Assembly (NCBI GenBank): GCA_963757125.1
Contig: CAVWQP010000006.1
Coordinates: forward strand, 372,001-436,000
DNA from: CAVVSD01 sp963757125
GTDB taxonomy: Bacteria; Actinomycetota; Thermoleophilia; Solirubrobacterales; Solirubrobacteraceae
DNA length: 64,000 nt
Direction of reading: 5' to 3'
A program made the translations under genes and the position numbers. Every line of letters starts with the position of its first letter. Positions within the stretch are counted from its first letter, which is position 1. The notes below the pieces were generated by a model, which was not told the origin of the DNA, searched no databases, and saw nothing but the letters and a program-made list of their open reading frames with translations. Shown here piece by piece: positions 41,587 through 49,193 of this stretch.

Positions 41587-42863
41587 ACCAGCGCCTCGAA
41601 GTACTCGGCGACCGCCTCCTGGACGCCGCGCCCGCCGCTGATGCCCTCCCAGCGCTCCTTCACGAGCCCGACGAGCTTGTACGCCTGGTCGACGGGGACG
41701 ATCGCGTACACCCGGTCGGGCGTCGTGCGGTCGACCACGAGGGCCTCGGCGTCGGGCTCGAGGCGGTCGAGGACCGGGTTGGCCGCGCACAGCGCGTCCC
41801 AGGCGCCGAGGTCGAGCTCGGACTCCGTCGCACCCGCCGGGCTCGGGTAGAGGGCGACGACCCCGCCGCTGACGCTCGAGCGCATGAGGAACGTCAGCCC
41901 GATCGGGATGCCGAACGACTGCCAGACCTCGTCGGTCATGTCGAAGTCGTCGAGCACGAGCGTCCGCGAGCCCGTCGGGCGGAACTCCGGGTCGCCCGAC
42001 CGCGTCGACCAGCACGTCTCGCAGACGCAGATGATCCGCCGCTCGACGAGGTGCAGCAGGTGCCGGTGGTCCTCGCCGATGCCGATCGGGCACAACTCGC
42101 ACGTCCCGCTCGGCGTCGCCCGCGGCGGCAGCGCGACGCGCACCGGGCCGCCGTTGCGCAGCAGCGGCACGGGCTCGAGCTGCAGCGGCCCGCCGTCGGC
42201 GTCGCGGCCGGCCCGCGGCAGGTCGAACCGGGCGCCGCAGTGCGCGCAGGCCAGCGTCCCGCCGAGCAGCATCCCGTCGGCCAGCGGCCCGGGGCAGGCG
42301 GCGCAGCGGTCGTGGTAGGCGAGCAGCGTCCCCGCCACGTTCGCGACGACGATCCCGACGTCGGTGCCGGTCACCGCGCCGCGCGACAGCCCCGCAACCC
42401 CCTCGAGCTCCACCCACTCCGCGTCCGGCGCGGGCTTCGGTCGTGCGGGCGCGGACTCCACGACGCCCTCGACGTCGATGCCCAGGAGATCCGGCGCGTG
42501 CTCCTGCAGCGCCGCCTCGATGGCGTGCTCCATCGTCGTCTGCGACGCCCCGCAACCGCTGCACGACCCGCTCAGGCGCAGCCGCGCGACGCCGTCGGCG
42601 ACGCCGAGCAGCTCGACGTCGCCGCCGTGGGACTCCATGTACGGCCGCACGGTGTCCAGCGCCTCGGCCACGCGCTGCTCGAGGCTGACGGGATACAGGC
42701 CGTGGGCGAGCATGAGGCCGGCGACGACCTCGTCCGCGGCGAGCCGCGCGACGGTCTCCTCGTCGAGCGCCGCGAAGATCCGCTCGAGGCCCTCGCCGTA
42801 GAGCCCGACGAGCTCCTCCGCCTCGGGCGGGAGCTCGTGCGGGCGCTCGGCCAGGTCGCCCAT
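41583..42863 (-). CDS. NifU / four-Cys Rieske-like / DUF5947 fusion protein (HhyE-like)
   Basis: The 426-residue protein has three parts. A NifU C-terminal domain (residues about 55-130) holds CSGC at Cys101/Cys104. A Rieske-like beta domain (about 150-240) has CAAC at 187/190 and CAHC at 206/209 in place of the CxH...CxxH pattern. A DUF5947 domain (about 250-426) opens with CELC and later CVCETC, then YPSPAGATESEL and AIVPVDQAYKLVGLV. In mycobacteria a NifU/Rieske-type protein beside the group 1h genes (HhyE) links H2 oxidation to the respiratory chain. Here DUF5947 is in the same frame, with a GTG near residue 241 as the only likely alternative start. Confidence 0.87.
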   Translation of the reverse strand: MGDLAERPHELPPEAEELVGLYGEGLERIFAALDEETVARLAADEVVAGLMLAHGLYPVSLEQRVAEALDTVRPYMESHGGDVELLGVADGVARLRLSGSCSGCGASQTTMEHAIEAALQEHAPDLLGIDVEGVVESAPARPKPAPDAEWVELEGVAGLSRGAVTGTDVGIVVANVAGTLLAYHDRCAACPGPLADGMLLGGTLACAHCGARFDLPRAGRDADGGPLQLEPVPLLRNGGPVRVALPPRATPSGTCELCPIGIGEDHRHLLHLVERRIICVCETCWSTRSGDPEFRPTGSRTLVLDDFDMTDEVWQSFGIPIGLTFLMRSSVSGGVVALYPSPAGATESELDLGAWDALCAANPVLDRLEPDAEALVVDRTTPDRVYAIVPVDQAYKLVGLVKERWEGISGGRGVQEAVAEYFEALV

Positions 42864-44647
42864 CAGCACATACCGGTCGGGGTGTGCACCACCTTGCGGA
42901 CCTTCCCCTTGCCGGTCGTCGGGTACATGTGGACCCCGCACGGCAGGCACGGGTCGAACGAGTGGACGGCCCGCATGATGTCGACGCCCTTGAAGTCGTC
43001 GGGCCCGTTCTCCTCGAAGATCGGCGTGTTCTGCACCGCGTCCTCGTAGGGGCCCGGCGTCCCGTAGGAGTCGCGCGGGTTGCCGTTCCACGGCGTCGGC
43101 GGGTACGGCTGGTAGTTGGCGATCTTGCCGTCGCGGATGACCATGTGGTGCGAGAGCACGCCGCGCGCCGCCTCGTGGAAGCCGACGCTGATGGCCTCGT
43201 CCGGCACCGTGAAGTCGCTCCAGCTCTTCGTGCGGCCGGCGCGGATCTCCACGAGCGCCCGCTCGAGGTTGTGCAGGGCCACGAGCGCCGAGTACGCCTG
43301 GTGGTAGGACCGCGCGCGCTGGCGCTCGATCGCGTTGGACCAGGGCGGGATCTTCCACTCGAGCTCCATCTCGGGCTGGAACCCCGTCTTCGGCAGGACC
43401 ATCTTGATGCTCTCGCCGGTGGCCTTCACGTAGCCGAAGTCGACGAGCCCGGCCTTCGCCGTCACCCACTGACGGGCGAACGGGCCGCCGCCGGTGTCGT
43501 TGGCGATGAACTTGCCGGTGCGCTTGTCCTCCATCCGCGGCGAGGCGACCCACGAGTACTTGTCGGCGAAGTCGCGCGCCTGCGGCTTGGGCAGCGTCAC
43601 CTTGTTCCACGGGTGGCGCTTGTCGATCGGGTTGCCCAGCGGGTCCTGCGAGACGAACGTCTCCTCGTTCGTCCAGTCGTCGAAGTACGACGAGCCCAGC
43701 ATGATGCGGATCGCGAGGTTGATCTCGACGAGGTCGGTGGTGATGAGCTCGCCGCCGAAGACCAGGCCCGGCGTCACGTACCGGTGCCGGCCCCAGGTCG
43801 TCATGTTCCTGTAGTCGTAGTCGACGTGGTCGGGGTCGTCGAAGCAGCCCCAGCACACGAGATCGGTCTCGCGGAACCCGACCCGCTCGTACCCCGGCAG
43901 CGCCTCGTAGAAGAAGTCGTAGAGGTCGTCGTGCATGGGCACGGTGCGCTTGCAGTAGTCGATGTAGCGCATGAGGCGCACGTAGTACTCCGTGCACGTC
44001 TGCTGGGTGATGTTCGCGCTGCAGCCGCCCGGCAGGATCGTCGACGGGTGCGTGTGGCGCCCGCCGAACAGGCAGTACATCTCGCGCGTGTAGCGCGCCA
44101 CCTGCAGCGTCTCGAGGTAGAACTCGCCGGTGAACGCGTTCAGCGCGCGCATGATGTCGGCGATCGTCTTGTAGCCGTGGGCGTCGGCGTGCGGCGCCGG
44201 CGTGTTCTCGGCCTTCGCGAGGACGGCCGGGTTGGTCTCCTTCACCATCTGCTCGCTGTAGTCCACGTTCGCCATGCAGTCGTTGTAGATCGCGTGGTCG
44301 AACATGAAGTCGGCGGACTCGGCGAGGTTGAACGCGAAGTCGCCGAGCTTCGGCGGCTTCACCGAGTACGCCATGTTCTGGTTCAGGCACGAGCAGGTGC
44401 AGTGGTTGTCACCGCAGATGCCGCAGATGCGACTGGTGATGAAGTGCGCGTCGCGCGGGTCGATGCCCTTCATGAAGATGTCGAAGCCGCGGAACAGCAT
44501 CGACGTCGACCAGCACTTCAGCACCTGCTGGTTGGTGAAGTCGATCTCCGTGTGGATGCCCAGCGAGCCGACGATCCGGGTGACCGGATCCCACGACATC
44601 TGCTTGACGGTGACCTTCTGCTCCTTGGGAGTCTCTGCGAGCGCCAT
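42863..44647 (-). CDS. hhyL: [NiFe] hydrogenase large subunit, group 1h
   Basis: The 594-residue protein has the L1 motif RICGICGDNH (Cys75, Cys78) and the L2 motif DPCLPCGVH (Cys567, Cys570), the four Ni ligands. A C-terminal extension of 21 residues after His573 is the expected cut by the maturation protease. GDNHCTCS after L1 and the DPCLPCGVHMY end are typical of the actinobacterial, atmospheric-H2-type group (1h, formerly group 5). It catalyses H2 oxidation. The ATG is nine bases after the small-subunit stop, and the stop overlaps the fusion gene's ATG by one base. Confidence 0.95.
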   Translation of the reverse strand: MALAETPKEQKVTVKQMSWDPVTRIVGSLGIHTEIDFTNQQVLKCWSTSMLFRGFDIFMKGIDPRDAHFITSRICGICGDNHCTCSCLNQNMAYSVKPPKLGDFAFNLAESADFMFDHAIYNDCMANVDYSEQMVKETNPAVLAKAENTPAPHADAHGYKTIADIMRALNAFTGEFYLETLQVARYTREMYCLFGGRHTHPSTILPGGCSANITQQTCTEYYVRLMRYIDYCKRTVPMHDDLYDFFYEALPGYERVGFRETDLVCWGCFDDPDHVDYDYRNMTTWGRHRYVTPGLVFGGELITTDLVEINLAIRIMLGSSYFDDWTNEETFVSQDPLGNPIDKRHPWNKVTLPKPQARDFADKYSWVASPRMEDKRTGKFIANDTGGGPFARQWVTAKAGLVDFGYVKATGESIKMVLPKTGFQPEMELEWKIPPWSNAIERQRARSYHQAYSALVALHNLERALVEIRAGRTKSWSDFTVPDEAISVGFHEAARGVLSHHMVIRDGKIANYQPYPPTPWNGNPRDSYGTPGPYEDAVQNTPIFEENGPDDFKGVDIMRAVHSFDPCLPCGVHMYPTTGKGKVRKVVHTPTGMC

Positions 44648-44656
44648 GTGTGCTCC

Positions 44657-45718
44657 TCACCAGCGCTTCTGGTAGCCGGTGGTCAGCTCGGCGCGGTTGT
44701 GCCGCCACGCCGGCTCCTTGTCGTACTTGCGCTTGATCGACTGCCCTCGCGCCCAGCGCAGGATCGGCCCGTAGGTGAACTTCGCCACCTGCGAGGACCG
44801 CTTGCCGTTCGGGTCCTCGTCCATGAACGGCATGTACTTGTCGGGGAAGCCCGGCATCGTGCACGCCATGCAGATGCCGCCGACGTTCGGGCAGCCGCCC
44901 ATGTGGCTCTGCCACCCGCGCAGCGGGACGTTGCACTTCACGACCGGGCCCTTGCAGCCGAGCTTCACCAGGCAGCGGTGGTCGTCGCCGTACTCGGTGG
45001 CGAAGTTGCCCGACTCGTAGAAGGCGGCGCGGTTGCAGCTCTCGTGGGCGGTGCGGCCGAACAGCGTCACCGGGCGGCCCGCATCGTCGAGCTCGGGCAC
45101 CGGCGCCATGCCGGCCAGCGCGAACACGAGGTGCACGAGCGTCTCGGTCATGTTGTCCGGCTGGGCGGGGCAGCCCGGGATGTTCACGATCGGGATGCCG
45201 GCCTTGGACTTCCAGTTCCAGCCCAGGTAGTCGCGGACGCCCATCGCGCCGGTCGGGTTGTTCTTCATCGCCGGGATGCCGCCGTACGTCGCGCACGTCC
45301 CGACCGCGACGACCGCCGCGGCCTTGTCGGCGAGCCGGTCGACCCACTCGTTGACGGTGATGGGCTGCCCGTTGGAGGGGTTGACCCCGAAGCCCGTCCA
45401 GTAGCCGTCGCCGTTGATCTTCTCGTTGCCGAGCGAGCCCTCGATGACCAGGACGAAGGGATCGAGCTTGCCCTGCTCCGCGTCGAACCAGGCCTGGATG
45501 TACTCCTGCCCGACCTCGTAGGCGATCACCTGGTTGTGGATGACGACCTTGGGCATCCCGGGGATGTTCCCCGTGATGATGTCCTCGAGGCTGGGGTTCG
45601 TGGCCGACGTCATGGCCACGCTGTCGCCCTCGCAGGACAGGCCGACGGTGATCCACAGGACGTGTGCCTCCACCGCCTCCGTCGTCGCCTGGTTGGGTGA
45701 GATCTCGAACGTCGCCAT
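44657..45718 (-). CDS. hhyS: [NiFe] hydrogenase small subunit, group 1h
   Basis: The 353-residue protein has no Tat signal or C-terminal anchor, so it is cytoplasmic. The proximal cluster ligands read Cys29-E-G-Asp32 (the canonical CxxC has Asp), Cys142 in GTCATYGG and Cys183 in PGCPAQ. The distal set is His225/Cys228/Cys249/Cys255. The medial set has Cys262, Cys276, Cys283 and Cys286; Cys276 takes the place of the Pro in [3Fe-4S] enzymes, so three [4Fe-4S] clusters are expected. That is the arrangement reported for the R. eutropha actinobacterial-type hydrogenase. It lies 17 bases after hypE with a GAGGAG site. Confidence 0.95.
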   Translation of the reverse strand: MATFEISPNQATTEAVEAHVLWITVGLSCEGDSVAMTSATNPSLEDIITGNIPGMPKVVIHNQVIAYEVGQEYIQAWFDAEQGKLDPFVLVIEGSLGNEKINGDGYWTGFGVNPSNGQPITVNEWVDRLADKAAAVVAVGTCATYGGIPAMKNNPTGAMGVRDYLGWNWKSKAGIPIVNIPGCPAQPDNMTETLVHLVFALAGMAPVPELDDAGRPVTLFGRTAHESCNRAAFYESGNFATEYGDDHRCLVKLGCKGPVVKCNVPLRGWQSHMGGCPNVGGICMACTMPGFPDKYMPFMDEDPNGKRSSQVAKFTYGPILRWARGQSIKRKYDKEPAWRHNRAELTTGYQKRW

Positions 45719-45735
45719 CACGTCGCTCCTCTCTC

Positions 45736-46830
45736 TCAGCAGATCCGGGGCAGCGGGTCGCCCACGAGCTGGTCCATGACCCGCCGGCCTCCGAAGGCCG
45801 TCTCCACGAGGACCACGCCGGGTGGCTCGGTCCGCACCTCGCCGATCTCCGACGCGTCGCCGAACCCGTCGACCGCGCGCAGCGCAGCGAGCGCCGCGTC
45901 GGCGTGATCGGGGTCCGCGAACGCGACGAGCACGCCCTCGTTGGCGACGTGCATGGGGTCGATGCCGAGCAGCTCCGCCGCTCCGGCGACGACGGGCGGC
46001 ACCGGCACGGCCGCCTCGCGGACGAGCATCGCCACGCCGGAGGCGCGCGCGAGCTCGTTCAGGACGGACGCCACGCCGCCGCGTGTCGCGTCGCGCAGGC
46101 ACCGCAGGCCGGGGCCGGCCTCCTCGAGCATCGCGTCGACCGCGGGCCACATCGGCCGCGTGTCGGACTCGACCTCGGCGCCCAGCTCGAACTCCCCGCG
46201 CGCGAGCATGATCGCGGTGCCGTGCAGGCCGATCGGCCCGCTGACGATGATCCGGTCGCCCGGCCGCAGCGCCGCGGGGGAGAGCGCCGCGCGCGGGTCG
46301 ATGCGGCCGATGCCGGTCGTGCACAGGTACATGCCGTCGGCCTGGCCGCGGCCGACGACCTTCGTGTCGCCGCCGACGATGCTCACGTCCGCCGCCCGCG
46401 CCGCCGCCGCGATCGCCTCGACCTCGCCCCGCAGCACGTCGGCCGGCAGGCCCTCCTCGAGGATGAGCGCGAGCGTCATCGCCTGCGGCCGCGCACCGGC
46501 CATCGCGAGGTCGTTCGCGGTGCCGTTCACCGCGAGCTCGCCGATCGAGCCGCCGGGGAACCGCAGCGGCTTGACGACGAAGCTGTCCGACGTCATCGCG
46601 ATGTCGGTGCCGTCGATCGTCACCGTCCCCGCGTCGCCGAGCGCGTCGAGCGCAGGGTTGGAGAACGCGGGGAGCAGGAGGCCCTCGATGAGCGACGCGG
46701 TGGCCTTGCCGCCGGCGCCGTGGGCGGTGGTGATGCGCTCGTCGCGGAACTTGTGCCGCTTCGCGCGCGCCGTCTCGATGATCCCGAGGATCTTCGCTTC
46801 CCGTTCGCTGACGGCGTCGGCGCTAGACAA
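45736..46830 (-). CDS. hypE: Hydrogenase maturation protein HypE
   Basis: The 364-residue protein has the ATP-binding start ITTAHGAGGKATASLIEGLLLPAF, IGELAVNGTANDLAMAGARPQAM, the DATRGGVASVLNELARAS motif and the C-terminal PRIC, whose terminal Cys carries the thiocarbamate turned into thiocyanate. HypE dehydrates the carbamoyl group from HypF to CN. The only usable start is a TTG at 46830, eight bases inside the end of hypD, so translation depends on coupling. Confidence 0.94.
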   Translation of the reverse strand: MSSADAVSEREAKILGIIETARAKRHKFRDERITTAHGAGGKATASLIEGLLLPAFSNPALDALGDAGTVTIDGTDIAMTSDSFVVKPLRFPGGSIGELAVNGTANDLAMAGARPQAMTLALILEEGLPADVLRGEVEAIAAAARAADVSIVGGDTKVVGRGQADGMYLCTTGIGRIDPRAALSPAALRPGDRIIVSGPIGLHGTAIMLARGEFELGAEVESDTRPMWPAVDAMLEEAGPGLRCLRDATRGGVASVLNELARASGVAMLVREAAVPVPPVVAGAAELLGIDPMHVANEGVLVAFADPDHADAALAALRAVDGFGDASEIGEVRTEPPGVVLVETAFGGRRVMDQLVGDPLPRIC

Positions 46831-47938
46831 CTTCCCGCTCCCGGGCGAAGCGCCCGTAGTTGTAGTAGGCGGCGCAGGCGCCCTCGCTGGAGACCATGCA
46901 CGTGCCGATCGGGCGCTCCGGCGTGCACGCCGTACCGAAGACCTTGCACTCGAACGGCTTGATGACGCCCTTGAGCACCTCGCCGCACTGGCACGCCTTC
47001 GGGTCGGCGATGCGGACGTTGGGGATCGTGTAGCGGCGCTCGGCGTCGAGGTCCGCGTAGGCCTCGCTGAGCTTCAGCCCGCTGTGGGAGATGAACCCGA
47101 GCCCGCGCCACTCGAAGTGCGGGCGCAGCTCGAAGACCTCGCCCATGACCTTCAGCGCGGCGAGGTTGCCCTCGTAGGGCACGACGCGCTTGTACTGGTT
47201 CTCGACCTCGCAGCGGCCCTCCTGGAGCTGCCGCAGGATCATGAGGACCGACTGCAGGATGTCGACCGGCTCGAACCCGCTCACCACGACCGGCTTGCCG
47301 TGGTCGGCGGGGATGAACTCCAGCGGTCGCGCGCCGACGACGGTCGAGACGTGGCCCGGGCCGATGAAGCCGTCGAGGCGCAGGTCGGGCGACTCGAGCA
47401 GCGCCCGCAGCGGCGGCACGATCGTCACGTGGTTGCAGAAGCAGAGGAAGTTCGCGACGCCCTCCGCCTTGGCGCGCTTGAGGGTCAGCGCGGTCGACGG
47501 GGCCGTCGTCTCGAACCCGATCGCGAAGAACACGACGTCGCGGTCGGGGTTCTCCTTCGCGATCCGCAGCGCGTCCAGCGGCGAGTAGACCATCCGCACG
47601 TCGGCGCCCTCGGCGCTGGCGTCGGTGAGCGTGCCGTGCGAGCCGGGGACCCGCATCATGTCGCCGAAGCAGGTGAAGATCACGCCGGGCTCGTGGGCCA
47701 TCGCGATCGCGTCGTCGACGCGGCCCATCGGGATGACGCAGACCGGGCAGCCGGGGCCGTGGACGAGCTCGACGTTCGCCGGCAGCAGGTCGTCGACGCC
47801 GTACTTGTAGATCGAGTGGGTGTGGCCGCCGCAGACCTCCATCACCTTGTAGTGGCGGCCGGGCTCGACGACGCCGAGGATCTCGCCCGCCAGCACCCGG
47901 CCGAGCTCGGGGTCGCGGAACTCGTCGACGAACCTCAC
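46823..47938 (-). CDS. hypD: Hydrogenase maturation protein HypD
   Basis: The 371-residue protein has MEVCGGHTHSIYKYG, LVHGPGCPVCVIPMGRVDDA and FFAIGFETTAPSTALTL (active-site face for Fe(CN)2CO assembly), and the C-terminal [4Fe-4S] cysteines in ACQCGEVLKG, FGTACTPERPIGTC and SSEGACAAYYNYG. HypD with HypC builds the iron centre. The GTG start overlaps the second HypC-like gene's stop, and its end overlaps the hypE TTG. Confidence 0.95.
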   Translation of the reverse strand: MRFVDEFRDPELGRVLAGEILGVVEPGRHYKVMEVCGGHTHSIYKYGVDDLLPANVELVHGPGCPVCVIPMGRVDDAIAMAHEPGVIFTCFGDMMRVPGSHGTLTDASAEGADVRMVYSPLDALRIAKENPDRDVVFFAIGFETTAPSTALTLKRAKAEGVANFLCFCNHVTIVPPLRALLESPDLRLDGFIGPGHVSTVVGARPLEFIPADHGKPVVVSGFEPVDILQSVLMILRQLQEGRCEVENQYKRVVPYEGNLAALKVMGEVFELRPHFEWRGLGFISHSGLKLSEAYADLDAERRYTIPNVRIADPKACQCGEVLKGVIKPFECKVFGTACTPERPIGTCMVSSEGACAAYYNYGRFAREREVV

Positions 47939-48132
47939 AGGTGCACCAGCGCGGTCCCGGCGTGCACGAGCAGGCGGTCGCCGTCGGCGACCGGCTCGAC
48001 GAGCGCGATCTCCACGGACGCGCGTGCGCCATCTTCGCTCTCGCACAGCGCGAGCGCGCGCTCGGCGTCGATGCGCACGACCGTCATCGGGGTGCCCTCG
48101 TCCGAGCAGGTGATGCAGTGGCAGGAGGTCAT
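47935..48132 (-). CDS. Second HypC/HupF-like small protein
   Basis: The 65-residue protein begins MTSCHCITCSDEGTPMTVVRID and continues ALALCESEDGARASVEIALVEPVADGDRLLVHAGTALVHL, the beta-barrel pattern of the HypC/HupF family. Unlike canonical HypC it lacks the MC start, having Cys at 4, 6 and 9 instead. It is coupled to hypC (ATGA) and hypD (GTGA). It may be a chaperone specialised for the large subunit, or an electron or metal carrier; the role is unknown. Confidence 0.85.
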   Translation of the reverse strand: MTSCHCITCSDEGTPMTVVRIDAERALALCESEDGARASVEIALVEPVADGDRLLVHAGTALVHL

Positions 48133-48395
48133 TCGATGACGCTCGCCTTGAGCTCTTCGAGCTCGGTCTCGAAGTCCTCGCCCATGCCCTGGAGCAGCGA
48201 CAGCGTCTCCTGCGCCTCCTCCTCATCCACCTTGGAAAGCGCGAATCCCACGTGGATGAGGACCCAGTCGCCGACCCCGGCGTCGTCGAGGAGGCCGATG
48301 TTCACGGTGCGGCGGACGCCTGCGACATCGACCATCGCGAGGCGGTTGACCTCGTCGACGACCTCCAGGATGCGGCCGGGTATGGCAAGGCACAT
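48129..48395 (-). CDS. hypC: Hydrogenase assembly chaperone HypC
   Basis: The 88-residue protein begins MCLAIPGRILEVVDEVNRLAMVDVAGVRRTVNIGLL, with the essential N-terminal Cys2 that holds the iron centre, and continues VGDWVLIHVGFALSKVDEEEAQETL. The start follows GGGGAGGG by about eight bases. It is the first gene of the hydrogenase operon; the intergenic region to the divergent GntR gene must hold the promoter. Confidence 0.94.
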   Translation of the reverse strand: MCLAIPGRILEVVDEVNRLAMVDVAGVRRTVNIGLLDDAGVGDWVLIHVGFALSKVDEEEAQETLSLLQGMGEDFETELEELKASVIE

Positions 48396-48485
48396 CGGGC
48401 GGTCCCTCCCCGGGTCGACCCACTGCGATACCGAGCGGTCTACAGAGCCGAGGTGCGATTGGCAACGAAGCTGGTGACGTGGTCT

Positions 48486-48506
48486 ACTGGCATCTGATAT
48501 GCCAGT
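48486..48506. promoter_or_regulatory. GntR-type inverted repeat over the regulator start codon, candidate operator of the hydrogenase locus
   Basis: ACTGGCAT-CTGAT-ATGCCAGT has perfect 8-bp arms and a 5-base centre. The right arm begins with the ATG of the GntR gene (48499). Such a TGGCAT-N5-ATGCCA site is typical of FCD-group GntR dimers. It is about 100 bases upstream of hypC, in the only region between the divergent units, so it could control both. Binding is inference. Confidence 0.65.
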
Positions 48507-49173
48507 TCCGGACCGTCGGGACCCGGTCGACAGGCACCTCCTCCGGGACACCGCCTACGACAAGCTGCGAGAGGCGATCGTGGATGGCACGCTCGCGTCC
48601 GGCGAGGTGCTGCACGACGAGGAGCTGTGCGCCTGGCTCGGCGTCAGCCGCACGCCGGTGCGCGACGCGCTTCGCCGCCTGGCCGACGAGGGCCTCGTCG
48701 AGATGGCCGCGCAGCGCTACACGCGGGTCGCGACGCTGACCGTCCGCGACGTCCACGAGGTGGTCCCGCTGCTCGCGGCGGTGCACGGGCTCGCGACCGA
48801 GCTCGCGGTGCCGCGGCTGGGGCGGACGGCGATCGCGACGCTGCACGGGGCGAACGACGCCTTCTCGGAGGCGCTGCGCCGAGGCGATGGGACGGCCGCC
48901 TACAAGGCCGACGAGCAGCTGCACGAGGTGTTCGTCGACTCCTGCGGCAACCCGGAGATCTCCAACGTGCTCGACCGGCTCACGCCGCGGCTGCTGGCCG
49001 TCGAGTGCAGGTGCTGTCACTCGCTCCTGCCCGGGGAGCGCTCGGTCGCGCAGCACGAGGCGCTCATCACGCGCGCCGCGACCGGGGACGCGTCGGGCGC
49101 AGCATCGGCCGCCAGGGCGAACTGGATGACCCTCGGCGGCGTGCTGGTCGACGCGCTGGCGCCGCCGGACTAG
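48499..49173 (+). CDS. GntR family regulator with FCD domain
   Basis: The 224-residue protein has a winged HTH (DKLREAIVDGTLASGEVLHDEELCAWLGVSRTPVRDALRRLADEGLVEM, residues about 20-70) and a C-terminal FCD-type helical domain (NDAFSEALRRGDGTAAYKADEQLHEVFVDSCGNPEISNVLDRL) with His positions for a metal and carboxylate ligand. Its ATG lies inside the operator and no Shine-Dalgarno is visible. It is divergent from the hydrogenase operon and is the likely regulator; the effector could be an organic acid. Confidence 0.9.
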   Translation: MPVPDRRDPVDRHLLRDTAYDKLREAIVDGTLASGEVLHDEELCAWLGVSRTPVRDALRRLADEGLVEMAAQRYTRVATLTVRDVHEVVPLLAAVHGLATELAVPRLGRTAIATLHGANDAFSEALRRGDGTAAYKADEQLHEVFVDSCGNPEISNVLDRLTPRLLAVECRCCHSLLPGERSVAQHEALITRAATGDASGAASAARANWMTLGGVLVDALAPPD

Positions 49174-49193
49174 CCGCCCCGGGCCGAGCGCGA

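Noticed and set aside
42884..45700. A very long plus-strand open frame (over 900 codons) opposite the hydrogenase subunits
   Set aside because: Its protein is Arg/Val/Asp-rich with no family pattern; it is the antisense shadow of the high-GC hydrogenase genes.
44657..45718. A Tat signal on the hydrogenase small subunit
   Set aside because: The N terminus has no twin-arginine motif or hydrophobic stretch; the enzyme is cytoplasmic as in other group 1h members.
47935..48132. The small second HypC-like gene as a random frame
   Set aside because: Overlaps on both sides and a HypC/HupF-like sequence with CSDEG start support it as a real gene.
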